A DNA stretch of 64,000 nt, from positions 31,837,487 to 31,901,486 of the forward strand of contig NC_079480.1 in assembly GCF_026230105.1 (NCBI RefSeq), read 5' to 3'. How positions within the stretch are numbered: position 1 is the first letter of the stretch; the number at the start of each line of letters is the position of its first letter. The position numbers and the translations under genes are program-made. This document shows positions 30,123 to 40,462 of the stretch, piece after piece. This stretch comes from Diorhabda sublineata. Lineage: Eukaryota; Arthropoda; Insecta; Coleoptera; Chrysomelidae. The notes under the pieces are model-generated. The model had not been told where the DNA came from and searched no databases. It saw only the letters and a program-made list of their open reading frames with translations.

Positions 30123-33100
30123 GTGAGGTTGTATTTAGAAAATTATTTTTTATGCATTTATGAGTAGTTGAATATACAAAACAGCGTCGTAGAGTTGATA
30201 TTAATTAATAGTGAATTACTAAAATTTTGCAAATAATTGCCGTTCGAATCTTGTATGAGAGCGTTTGCAATGTATGTATGTATATAGTGTGACTCAGAGA
30301 GTAGGTGATGCAATCGACATAAAAAAAACTGTTTCTCTCAGTGTCTCATCATTTATTCATAACAAAAACTTATTCTGAAATACATGATATCAATTAATTC
30401 ATTCTTTCTCTCATTATAACTAGATAACAATGAATAATAATTTATATCTAACTAATATTAGTAATATCACAAATTTTAAATAAAATATTTCATATCATGT
30501 TATTGAGAAACGCTTATAAATGCTTTAATGATCAGTCTGTAGATCTCAAACCACCTATTGTATAGACGGTTTAAGCAGATGATTCAAGATAAGTTAATAC
30601 TTTATTCAGTTCACCCTTGAAGGGATTTAAGTGTATTTAGTATGCGTAAAAATTTGTGTTGTTATTTTTTCGTCATTCTTGTCCCTCAGGTTGTTCTTTT
30701 GGACGCATTTTGTTTGAGCATTTCTAGGTTTAGAGATCAATTCTAAATGATACACCAGCATTGGTTCATCAGAAACATCAGAGAAACCAATCGCAGAAGA
30801 CTTCCACCTCGACAATGCGAGTTCTCATACATAATTCAAACAAAAACGTTTCTGAACAGCTAGAACATCGAATTGATGAGTCTTCCACCGTACAGTCCTT
30901 GTTTTGTATCAATTAATTTCTTCTTATTCCCGCAGACCAAAAATTAATTGCGAAGTCAACGTTTTTATACACTTTAAGAAGCGGTTTATGCATTCAAATT
31001 ACATTTTTTGGAGGTCTATAACATGCCATTCGACTTGTTAAGCTTTTCTTTAAACATTTTGAATATTCGTTTATTCACGTATTGTGGTAAAATAGTCACC
31101 TCTGATTTATTTATTCTAACATTCGAATTATGGAAAAAATTAATTTGTTATAGACCTCGCACTCTATTCGATAAAACCTTGGGATGTATTCTAAATCGTC
31201 CTCTATCCTTTATCTTTCTTTATGTAGTATTTTGCAAGCACACATATTTATAGTCAGATGAGAATTTGAATTATTTTGCTTTGAACACTTGAGTGTCGAT
31301 AGGTAGAGGACGATTTAGAATACATTCCAAGGTTTTATTGAATTATTCGACACATTAGTTTCTTCAAAAAACTTATTAGAATAAATAAATCAGAAGTGAC
31401 TACTGTGCAACAATACGTGAACAAAGTAATCGAAATGTTTGAAGAAAAATGCTTGGACAATTGGTTCAAACAAACAAAAGTGTATTATTCTTGATGGAGA
31501 ATATTTTGAAAACAGCATAGTATTTTCCAATGTGAATGTCCATCATGTTTCTTGCACCATAACCTAACCTAATCATACTGTAATCTGTAATCATAATGGT
31601 GTGACATCCACAATTATCATCTGTGATCTTAGGAAAAATATTTCACACAAGTTGTTCGTAAAATTGTGATATTCTGGCGTGAATAATTTTCTAGGATTCT
31701 GTTTTATTTCAGATCAATATATTCAAGAAGTGGTTTCACGATCTATAGAGGCGATAAATACGGAAGTAATAGAACAAAATGAATTGAGGTAAATTATTGT
31801 TGAATTCTTCTACACTGGCATATTCCACCTATCATTTAACTGTTAATACTAATGGTGGTGATATTTTTGAGCATTTTTTATCAAATATCAATTACATTTC
31901 TCTATGGACCAAACCTAGACCAAAGTCCATGTCTTAGAATAAATTGCGAATTTCTACACCATTTTGACAATCTCAATCCTGTTCGTGTCTATTCGTGTCT
32001 ATCATAATTCTGAGGATTTATATTAATTAGGTTATATTAAGTAAGGATTGAGTTAGGTTGAGTTGAGATAAGGTTAGGTTAAGGTTGGGTTAGGTTAACG
32101 TTTGATGAGGTTAGGTTATGTTGGACGCGACATTATTTTCAACCCACAATCCCTATAAAATGTAAAAAATAGATACAAGACAAGGGTCGTAGCGGACAAT
32201 GCTGCTAAGTATGACGTATATAAGTTAGGTAAATATTTGGTTAGGTTGGGTTAAGATTTGGTTACGTTAGGTTAAAATTAGGTTATGTTAGGCTAAGATT
32301 AGGTTAAGATAGGTCGAGATTTGCTTAGGTTCGATTAGGTTAGGCTAAATTAAGATGACGTGTTGCTAGGTTAAGAAGGATTGAATTAGTTTAATATTAG
32401 GTTAAGTTAAGTCACGATTAGGTTAAGATTTTATTAGATCAGCTTAAGATTTGATAAGGTTAGGTTAAGATTAGGATAGTTGAGTTAGGTAATGATGAGG
32501 GTTAGGTTAGGTTAAGATTAGGTTATGTCAAGTTTAGATTAGGTTAATTAGGTTGTTTAGCTAGGATTAAATTAGGTTGGGTTAGGTTCAGATTTGGTTA
32601 ATTAGGTTATGTTGAGTAAGGATTGAGTTAAGTTGGGCTGAGATTGGGTTAGGTTGAGGTTGGGTTACGTTAGCGTTAGATGAGGCTAGGTTATGTTGTA
32701 TTACGTTAGGATAGGTCGAGATTTGCTTAGGTTCGATTAGGTTAGGCTAAATTAAGATGACGTGTTGCTAGGTTAAGAAGGATTGAATTAGTTTAATATT
32801 AGGTTAAGTTAAGTCACGATTAGGTTAAGTTAGGTCACGATTAGGTTAAGATTTTATTAGATCAGCTTAAGATTTGATAAGGTTAGGTTAAGATTAGGAT
32901 AGTTGAGTTAGGTAATGATGAAGGTTGGGTTAGGTTCAGATTCGGTTAATTAGGTTATGCTGAGTAAGGATTAAGTTAAGTTGGGTTGAGATTAGGTTAG
33001 GTTGAGGTTGGGTTAGGTTAGCGTTAGATGAGGCTAGGTTATGTTGTATTAGGTTAGGGTACGTTGAGATTTCTAAAATTTCTTAATGTTGTATAGAATA

Positions 33101-36100
33101 TAGAAATGTTAACTGCTAAGAAACTGCTGAAAATTCTAACTACTGAAGAAAATTCAAAATTTCCTACTATTAAAGGTGGTCACACCTATAAACGCAACTC
33201 ACTTAACCAGAAAAAGGTAAATTTGTCGGGCTTAGTAATTGCGGTATCTAATAGAGAGTATCAAAAATTTCTTTCTGCGTCTGTTATCAGTCATCCTCAT
33301 CCTTATAATTGAAAAAACCTCTTACAAGCGCCAGGACAGCCATGTAAACAAAATTCTGCCGTTTCCTAGACTTCTTTCGGTACTGTTTGTGATGTAATCA
33401 GCAACTCTACACAAACCTTACTATATTTCTTTTGCTTAGACTTTCATACCAAATGAGCATAGAGCGGATGAATTCAAACGACTTGATGGTAATGAATTAG
33501 CCATATTTCTTGACTCCGCATCTTTGCTCACATCGGAATATATGGTAAGAAAAGTATCATATATCATTCCCAGATTAAAACGTACTGACATAGGTGGAAA
33601 CGTCTATTTTTACTTGTATTTTTAAATTAATTTTGTGTAAAATAATCAAAAGAGACCTAAAAAAAGGTCTTAAAAATTAAAATGTCAAATAAATATTTCA
33701 TGATCTGCTCATCTAAAACTCTGATTCATTTGAAATTTTCAGTCAAGCCGAGTATATGCCAGGGGCGTCAGAAATAAGCATAATGCTAGATTCAAGAACA
33801 GATCTTACAGGAGAATCACCAAAGAGGTAAGATGCTCCAAATTCTCATTTACCCTCTCCAGTTCAACATATACATCAGTATTCGTATCGAAAAATTCAGG
33901 CGAGCACCTTCAATTGTCCGATGTGAGGAATGCTGAAATTTAAAAAAGTAATATCTCAACAGAAATTAACAATTATCCCACGCTTATCCGAAAAAAATGA
34001 CGACATGACCTTGCCTGCAGATGGTACGGTCTCTACGTTCTTTGGAGCCGGTTCTCCTTTATCAGTCCACTGTTTCGATTGTTCTTTTGTTTTTGGTGTG
34101 AAGTATTGGACCCACGTGAAACATTTGGTAGAAAAAAATCTTCACGACATAACGATATTTACATATTGTAGGCTGTAGGTTTTTTCTGTAAAATAACTTG
34201 TCTATAGAATTTCATTGTAGGCATAATTCTGTCAATAATAGACATTTGGTTTTTATTTTTATAGATACACGACTAAATGTTACTTGGAACCAAAAGCGGT
34301 TCCCTATTGGTACAATGAAAACCTATTACTATTCATCAATTCCACAAAGAGGATTTATGAAGAAAAAGTATATTTCAAAGTAAGTATATTCATCCATTGA
34401 TAATTTATTATACAGGGTGAGTTATGAGGAAACTTACAAACTTCTATCAGATGTAGAATCTTTCAGCGAGGATATCATGTGATTAATAAAAATTCTTCAT
34501 CAATTTGCAGAGTGATTTGCAAAATTGACCATAAATTTTAGTTGGCTATAGTGTTCACGCAGATTTTTGAAATTTTTTCATACTAGCATATAACTAGAAA
34601 TTCCAAAATCGGAAAAATCAATTTAGGGATTCGTAGTGAATATTGCACCAGGTATAATATTTATTCAAATGCAGTAATATCCAAATATATCCAAAAATAT
34701 GTGAACAACTCTCAAATATACGTCTGATTTTGAAATAACAAATGGAACATCAATATAAGTCAGTCTTTAGATCAATTATTTTGGAATAGTGATTTTTTCG
34801 CATTTTCAGAAATGTTCTACAAGCGTCTTCCTGAATAGTCAATTTCTTTACATTTTTTCAATCTAATGCACCAATCATTTATTTTTTCATCTCTTCCAAA
34901 TGATTTCTGTACTATGTAAATAAACAATACTTTAGTTATCAGATATATGTCGTAGCACTTAATATGATTATTTAGTTTAGTCGCTTTCCCTAGTATTTTT
35001 TCAAAAATCAAACTTTCAGAACCCAATAGTTCCTCATTACGATCCATTAAATCTTAATTGAGTCTCATAAATTCATCAGCAATTCGTGCAAATCCCATAA
35101 ACCAACAAAACAAGTATCCATTTTTTTAGTTCACTAATTACCTTATCGTTGGATGTGGTTAAAAACTTTATTGTGTTTCATTTTCTTTGAAAATTAAAAT
35201 AAAATTTTGTTTAAAACATATTTCTTATCAGTACACGATATAGGAACATGGTACTGTGGATAAATTTATATTTATTTTGAAATTGTGAGTCATAAGCGTC
35301 AGTATAAGTATCTGGACGGATATATCAGCATAAAAAAATCTCATTCCAAATAATTTCAATCAAGTAAATTATGTTTTTCTTATCGAGATATTGTATACTG
35401 ACTTTCCGATTCAAAAACACATTTTTTTACAAAAATTGATTTTATTCGTCATTATAATTTCTTTTAATACAATAATTTCCACGCTTCTCTAACTTATCGA
35501 TGCCGTGCTTTAGAATGCTTCAGTTTCAGCAACTGCTTCTTCATTTTAGCTAAATTTCTTTTCGGTTATCATTTTTTTGAGATCATCGAATAGCCAGAGT
35601 TTATTGGGTGCCAGAACTAGACTATACTGTGGATAACGAAGCAAATCAAAGTGTAATACGTTCAATTTAATAATCGTTGCCTTCCCCTCTTGTCAATTAG
35701 TACATTGTCTTGGTAAAACAGTGGTTTTTTCGACATATGAGGTCGTTTTTTTTGATTTTTGCATTCAAACATCCAACAAAGCTGACTGTTGCGCCTTTGC
35801 ATACTTCGGACCTGGTTCACAGGCTGCATTCCACTCAGATGATGATCGTTTTGATTCCGGAGTGAAATGATGGATTCACGTTTCATCAATTGTCACATAC
35901 CGGCGACAAAAATCTCATTTATTACGTGTATACATATCCAAACACTGCTCTGAATCATCAACACGTTGTTGTTTTTGATCGATTGTTAGTAAACACGACA
36001 CCCACTTTGAAAAAAGCTTTCTCGTGGTCAAATATACATGCATAATTGTAAATACATTGTCTATTGATACTTTTATGGCCTCAGCTATCTCACGCGATTC

Positions 36101-38221
36101 CAATTTGTGGACTTTTTCGATGTTTTTTGGAGTGAATATCTGGATTGGACGACCAGAAATTTAACCATCGTCGGAGTCTGTACGACCATGTTTAAATTCA
36201 GCAAACCAATAAAAAATTGTTCTTTTCGATTGAGCAGAGCTCGGATAACATTTTTGAAGCCATTGCTGCGCTTCTACAGGATTTTTTATCAAGAAACAAT
36301 AATTAATAATACCCGAAATTATTTTGAAAATAACTAAAGTAATTTCACTTAAATGGCTGTCATTTTTTTCTGAATAATCAAAATCTCACGAAATTTTACA
36401 CATAGTTTTCTGAAAGTTGGTACTTCATAAACGTCATATGTATTTGACAATGGCAGTGCCATCTGTGTGTCAGTCACACGACTTATTGAGTGATGTAATA
36501 TTAACGAAAAGACTACTAGAATAATAATTTTCCGGTCCCAAAAACCGTGCCCACAGTTTTTCGTAATGAAGCTTTGTAGTCGAATCGAAGAGTTTGTTCG
36601 GAAGAAATAACACAGCACGTCCAATAAGCTCATAATTTCCTTCTCAAGTTCTCTATCAGTACATCTGGATCGTTCTTTATCATGAACAGTTGTCTTTCTT
36701 TCATAAATAACTGCTTGGAACTTGAAAAAATTACATGTCATCGTTAATTTTGTCAAAGAGCAGCATGGTCATTTTTATTAATTTTTTCATAATGTGTAAA
36801 AGTTTGTCTTATATAACATCTTGTATACATTATCATGAAATAAACTGCAGAACGTGTAGATTGGTGGCACTTTGACTCCATACTGAATAAAAATCTAAAC
36901 ATGAGCAATGTCGCTCAAAAAAAACGAAAAAGATCGAAGCTCGACGTTGAGTGGTGGTTTTTTGCAATGTGAACACATTCATTTAAAGTCTATAGCCAGA
37001 AAGATTTTTTAACACCGCTGGAACGGCATTGCTCGACGTTCACCGCTTGAGCGTTGCCAATGTGAACTAAATGCAACGTTTGCAGAAATCAAGCAAAAAC
37101 GGCAGCAGTTGACTAAGAAGATAGTGTTATTTCATCAAGACAATCCATTAGCTAATACATACGTTATTGCGATGGCCAAAATTAATGAGTTGCATTTTGA
37201 ATTGCTACATCAAGGACTCTATTCGCCTGATGTAACCCCCTCAGATTATTTTCTGTTCCTAGACTTAAGAAAATTATCCAACAATTCAGCTTCAAGAAAT
37301 TTTTTTAACTAACAAAAACTATCTTGTAAATGCTTGATGCTTGATGCCCTGATGGCTTTTGCTTTATTTAACTGTTTTAAATAGAAAACAAATAGAAAAC
37401 AAGCGTCATCTTGTTAAAATGCTGTAAAATAGAACTGTAGCGAAAAGATTTAAGGAGGTCCACACTCGTGTCCAAATTGCCAATCAATGCTTCTCTAAAA
37501 TGACGACAGTTTTCTTCACGACATTTTGAGTGCTTCAAGGTAGTATTCTTCAGTCATCGTCTATTCTTCTGGAGCACATTTTTGGTGCATAATCAAAGAA
37601 AACAGACAACATTATCTTCGATTACACTTTGATGTGCTTTTTTTTGGTCTAATGACTCAGAATGGTTTCACTGTGTTTTGTTTGGCTTTAAATTGTGATC
37701 ATCCATCACCATCCATATTAAACACACTCTGGTCACAAACTGTCTCGGTATCTCGTATCTATAAAGACTTATTGGTATTTGGTATCTCACAGTGGTTTTT
37801 TGAAAGCTTTGACATGGATATATGAAAGTAGGATCCATACTTTTGGGGTAAACCACGTATAATTTAGCATTAAAAATTTGTTTTATTTTAATTTTGTACA
37901 TTCGAAATTATTAGAAAGAGGATCTGATTATCTCCAAATATTCTTATGGTATTCGACTATTATTTTCGATTAAATTCAGTGGAATTTTCAAAAATTCATT
38001 CGGGAAGGTATTGTGGATAAGAAAAAAAATCTAAACCCACATATATTCTGTTTTTTAAATGAAAATATATTTATTATTTTCAGGAAAAGTTTCTACCAAT
38101 AAAATGGTCAGAAAGAATGTGGACTGAAGCAAATTACAGTAACCATCCGTTGAAAATTTCCACGCTTGACATTCCTCTGACCGACATATATATACCTCTT
38201 AATGAAGTACAAGCATGCTGA
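30029..38221 (+). CDS. Tentative seven-exon gene of unknown function
   Basis: Candidate exons 30029-30122, 31713-31788, 33104-33216, 33440-33544, 33743-33826, 34265-34379 and 38084-38221, each bounded by usable AG/GT sites. Peptides: MLSNIRKVTYDFIENERGLF; DQYIQEVVSRSIEAINTEV; AKKLLKILTTEENSKF; TFIPNEHRADEFKRLDGNEL; SEISIMLDSRTDLTGESPK; CYLEPKAVPYWYNENLLLF; FLPIKWSERMWTEANYS to a stop. Phases agree at exon junctions 1/2, 3/4, 5/6 and 6/7. They fail at 2/3 and 4/5 as drawn; ending exon 2 at 31765 with exon 3 from 33097, and starting exon 5 at 33753, would restore frame. No domain is recognised. An AATAAA lies 162 bases after the stop. Confidence 0.45.
30790..31020 (+). pseudogene. mariner transposase 3' half remnant
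   Basis: GACAATGCGAGTTCTCATAC, AACAGCTAGAACATCGAATT and the downstream bases align with 45250-45460 of the fuller mariner at 44.5 kb. Reads LDNASSHT, then a decayed C-terminus. The second catalytic Asp remains (LDNASSH). It lies in intron 1 of the plus-strand gene. Confidence 0.75.
31010..31485 (+). repeat. Long inverted repeat, about 190-bp arms
   Basis: Left arm (31020-31210) and right arm (31290-31480) are reverse complements with indels: TATTCTAAATCGTCCTCTA versus TAGAGGACGATTTAGAATA, AAAACCTTGG versus CCAAGGTTTT, CTGATTTATTTATTCTAA versus TTAGAATAAATAAATCAG, CACGTATTGT versus ACAATACGTG. The spacer is about 75 bp. Right-arm translation has QQYVNKVIEMFEEKCLDNWF, possibly transposon-derived. 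Confidence 0.75.
31713..31788 (+). CDS. Plus-strand gene, candidate exon 2
   Basis: Acceptor TTTTATTTCAG, only one frame open (the one matching exon 1), donor GAG|GTAAAT. Confidence 0.45.
32030..33060 (+). repeat. GGTTA-rich degenerate array with internal duplication
   Basis: About 1 kb dominated by (A/G)GGTTA words resembling degenerate insect TTAGG repeats. There is longer-range order: a block beginning GTCGAGATTTGCTTAGG at 32313 is repeated at 32715 (402 bp apart) over about 200 bp, and a block ATTAGGTTAT...GAGTAAGGATT occurs at about 32033, 32600 and 32945. A short stray GGTTA run also occurs at 43229-43263. Confidence 0.9.
33104..33216 (+). CDS. Plus-strand gene, candidate exon 3
   Basis: Open from ATG at 33106 to donor AAAAAG|GTAAAT (phase 0). 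The 5' boundary is uncertain (AG at 33103 or 33096). It starts just right of the GGTTA-rich array. Confidence 0.4.
33440..33544 (+). CDS. Plus-strand gene, candidate exon 4
   Basis: Acceptor TTTTGCTTAG, 35 codons open in one frame, donor ATATG|GTAAGA. Acidic, host-protein-like composition. Confidence 0.5.
33743..33826 (+). CDS. Plus-strand gene, candidate exon 5
   Basis: Acceptor ATTTTCAG, donor AAAGAG|GTAAGA. The frame compatible with exon 6 reads QAEYMPGASEISIMLDSR. The entry phase conflicts with exon 4 unless the AG at 33751-33752 is used. Confidence 0.45.
34265..34379 (+). CDS. Plus-strand gene, candidate exon 6
   Basis: Acceptor TTTTTATAG, donor TTTCAAA|GTAAGT. Reads YTTKCYLEPKAVPYWYNEN and INSTKRIYEEKVYFK in the frame set by exon 5. 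Confidence 0.5.
34817..35047 (-). CDS. Small ORF, 76 codons, function unknown
   Basis: Starts MDRNEELLGSESLIFEKILG and ends CKEIDYSGRRL. Composition is protein-like and it begins at an ATG, but there is no recognisable domain and it lies antisense in an intron of the plus-strand gene. Confidence 0.25.
   Translation of the reverse strand: MDRNEELLGSESLIFEKILGKATKLNNHIKCYDIYLITKVLFIYIVQKSFGRDEKINDWCIRLKKCKEIDYSGRRL
35480..36320 (-). pseudogene. mariner transposon, near full-length, degenerate
   Basis: From high to low coordinate: AQQWLQKCYPSSAQSKRTIF, YWFAEFKHGRT, KNIEKVHKLESREIAEAIKV, TIDET (then TGA for Trp), PVNQVRSMQRRNSQ, KKPLFYQDN and a decayed C-terminus. HTH and catalytic domains are collinear with DD34D mariners. 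The first Asp (IDET) and second (YQDN) are present; many stops. A different subfamily from the SETMAR-like copies. Confidence 0.88.
36349..36756 (-). other. 135-codon ORF upstream of the mariner copy, probably not a gene
   Basis: No domain is recognised. Its downstream third (PLSNTYDVYEVPTFRKL) lies where the 5' UTR and terminus of the adjacent mariner would be. Confidence 0.3.
36880..37310 (+). pseudogene. mariner transposase 3' part
   Basis: Open stretch KKIVLFHQDNPLANTYVIAM, AKINELHFELLHQGLYSPDV, TPSDYFLFLDLRKL. The second (HQDN) and third (PSDY) catalytic Asp are both kept. Upstream sequence is rearranged and the first Asp region is absent. Opposite strand to the mariner 600 bp to the left. 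Confidence 0.88.
37311..38083 (+). other. Intron segment without recognised genes
   Basis: AT-rich; a short direct repeat AATAGAAAACAAATAGAAAAC occurs at about 37380. Nothing else was recognised. Confidence 0.45.
38084..38221 (+). CDS. Plus-strand gene, candidate terminal exon
   Basis: Acceptor TATTATTTTCAG, then EKFLPIKWSERMWTEANYS, HPLKISTLDIPLTDIYIPL and NEVQAC with a TGA stop. In phase with exon 6. Confidence 0.5.
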   Translation, partial: EKFLPIKWSERMWTEANYSNHPLKISTLDIPLTDIYIPLNEVQAC

Positions 38222-38382
38222 TAGAAAACATGATGCCAAAGATATATCATACCAAAAATTGAACCCTACATCCCTCATTTTATAAATATTCTGTTTAATT
38301 AACGGGATACGTTAGCCCTAAAAAATCATAAACGTACTTTAAATTATTTAATACGATTGGATACATTTGTAAAACTAGTTTC

Positions 38383-38388
38383 AATAAA
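38383..38388 (+). promoter_or_regulatory. Candidate polyadenylation signal AATAAA
   Basis: AATAAA 162 bases after the stop of the plus-strand gene, followed by T-rich sequence. Confidence 0.35.
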
Positions 38389-39384
38389 GAGTTTTATAGT
38401 CATGATGATTTTTATTGAGGGGTCTAGCTGGTCTGGACAACTATGTTACATTAGAAAGTGGAAAAGAACACAATTTATACCCTCTTGATGCATGTATGTC
38501 AGTTGTTGATTTTTATAGTTTTTTTAAAATAACCTTTTGAGCGATTTTCTGTTTCTTCTTCGGTTGAAATAATCAGTCACGTGAATATCGCTGAAGTCGT
38601 GTCTGAATGCACATATTTTCCGCAGACTTAACTTAACCGTTCGAATTTTCAGAAATATCTAGTACCTTTTCGAAACATTGCATTATTTCAAAATAAAAAT
38701 TTTCGAAAATTGTATGAATTTTGTATGAAAACCCAGAAAAGTACCGAAATTCCAGAATATTTCTGGAATTCTTGAATGTTAAACGTCCAATTTTTCAGAA
38801 ATTTCCAGAATTGTACCCACTTTTTGTTGTAGTTTCCAGAAGTAATCATTTACGCCTCGAAATATTGATCGAATTTCCAACTCCAATGGTTTATTAAAAT
38901 TTTAAGACCTAACAGTTTTTTAGATTTTTACTTCTTAAGCCCCTCTTGTGATAAATCATCTTGATTTTTGGTCTTTTATAATAGAATACTAGTTTCAAAA
39001 AACTGAAGTTTCGACCTATTTCAGTCTTTAATAAAATATATGTTTAACAATTTATCAAGACACCATTTTTGAGAAATTGCATGAATATTTAAGAACAGAT
39101 TCAGTGAAATTTCAAAAATTTTGCAAAAAAACTAGATCGAAATTAAGTTAAGTTAAAGTCAAGTTCTTTTCTACTAGAAAAAATTCAAATTTTATTCTCA
39201 AAGTTCAATAATGGCAACAATTTCTGGAAAATTAAGCTCCTCTAGTAAAAGATACAGTTCATCTGATTTGTATCTTAGGGATTGAATACTAATAAGAAAC
39301 AGTCCGAGCATACAATAGTTTAGTCTTTCAGAGGGTGCTTGCTTCTCTGATCGCGTCATTTCAACTAAAAATTCTTACATTTAC
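38389..39384 (+). other. Intergenic interval without recognised features
   Basis: AT-rich; between the plus-strand gene's poly-A signal and the possible exon at 39.4 kb. CCAGAA/TTCTGGAA words cluster at about 38740-38840. Confidence 0.4.
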
Positions 39385-39577
39385 CTGAAGAGTTACTGGA
39401 ATAATATTTACGATAACTTTTCCTAATTTTTTGAAGCTGCGGAAGTTTCTCTGTTGAAAAGAAAGACCTGAAGACGGAAAGATCTGCTTTAACGGCTGAA
39501 CCAATATCATACGCGTTGTGGAAGAGACAATATAACTCACACAAGGAATCAACGTCACTCGGGAGTTCCAGACACGA
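39385..39577 (-). CDS. Possible internal exon of an unidentified minus-strand gene
   Basis: Reads SCLELPSDVDSLCELYCLF, HNAYDIGSAVKADLSVFRS and LPQLQKIRKSYRKYYSS to a good donor CTTCAG|GTAAAT. The acceptor is uncertain (TTGGAG at 39580-39578 is the only in-frame AG below an upstream stop). Balanced composition suggests real coding; no partner exon was found. Confidence 0.35.
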
Positions 39578-40201
39578 CTCCAATGTTCAGTACTTAAACG
39601 GAATATTTACCTCGAATCCCTCTGTTATTCATTTCCACACGCGTTGTAATTTGAATCTTCAAAGGATCGAAATATTTGCAAACAATCCTTTATCAACGTG
39701 GTCACAATAAAACATCACTTATGTTGGTATAAAATTTGTCCTATTATCCCATCCCAAGTGAAAGTAACTGGTATTTACATACCTGTTTATACCTGCCAAC
39801 CCAGTAGTTTGTCCAGGTTAATAATAAACAGCCCTACGTCTGCCCATACTATATATTTTATACTTTAAGTCCAGTATAAAATTTTCTCATTAACTTGATG
39901 TTGCAACATTTCATGAAAAATCGTTTTTTGAAAAATAATTGAAAATAATCTTTCCAGGATTTTTTCAGACAAATAAATTTATTATAAAATAAGTTTTATT
40001 CCATGATCAGCTTGGTTAGCTATCAATATAAATAGATAAGGGCTAAGGGATGAAAAATCCGTACAAACTGTTTGTTTTAATTCAATTATTCACTTTAATT
40101 ATGCACTTTGGGAGACAATGCAACCTCAAGCTAAAATCTAGTACTTTTTTCCCTTTTATAAAGAATAACAATTCACTTTCATAAGCATATATTTCCAGTA
40201 T

Positions 40202-40462
40202 TCACTGATTCATTACATTTAGTTGCTTACAAGGTTCCGTTTCCGTTTGATAGAAATTTAAATCACAACATTTATTTTGTCTGGCATTTCGAGAACTTCC
40301 ATCTGTGAATTTGTTGGTACAGCAATTGTAGGAAACATGTCGAAACATTTTGTGTTTCTGAAGATTTTTTGTGTCGTTGATGAAGTTATCATCCAAAAAT
40401 TTACAATTCGGAACGCTGGAGAATCTTCTGTTCTGTAAATGTGGTGGATCTGCTAAGGAGAG
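40202..40462 (-). CDS. 227-residue gene, exon 4 with stop codon
   Basis: LSLADPPHLQNRRFSSVPN, FINDTKNLQKHKMFRHVSY, Cys-containing NCCTN and NKCCDL, then stop. Confidence 0.82.
   Translation of the reverse strand, partial: LSLADPPHLQNRRFSSVPNCKFLDDNFINDTKNLQKHKMFRHVSYNCCTNKFTDGSSRNARQNKCCDLNFYQTETEPCKQLNVMNQ

Noticed and set aside
32030..33060. A true telomere or chromosome end
   Set aside because: Repeats are heavily degenerate and flanked on both sides by unique sequence and candidate exons.
36349..36756. 135-codon minus ORF as a host gene
   Set aside because: No domain, no start context or splice partner, and its end overlaps the likely 5' UTR of the adjacent mariner.
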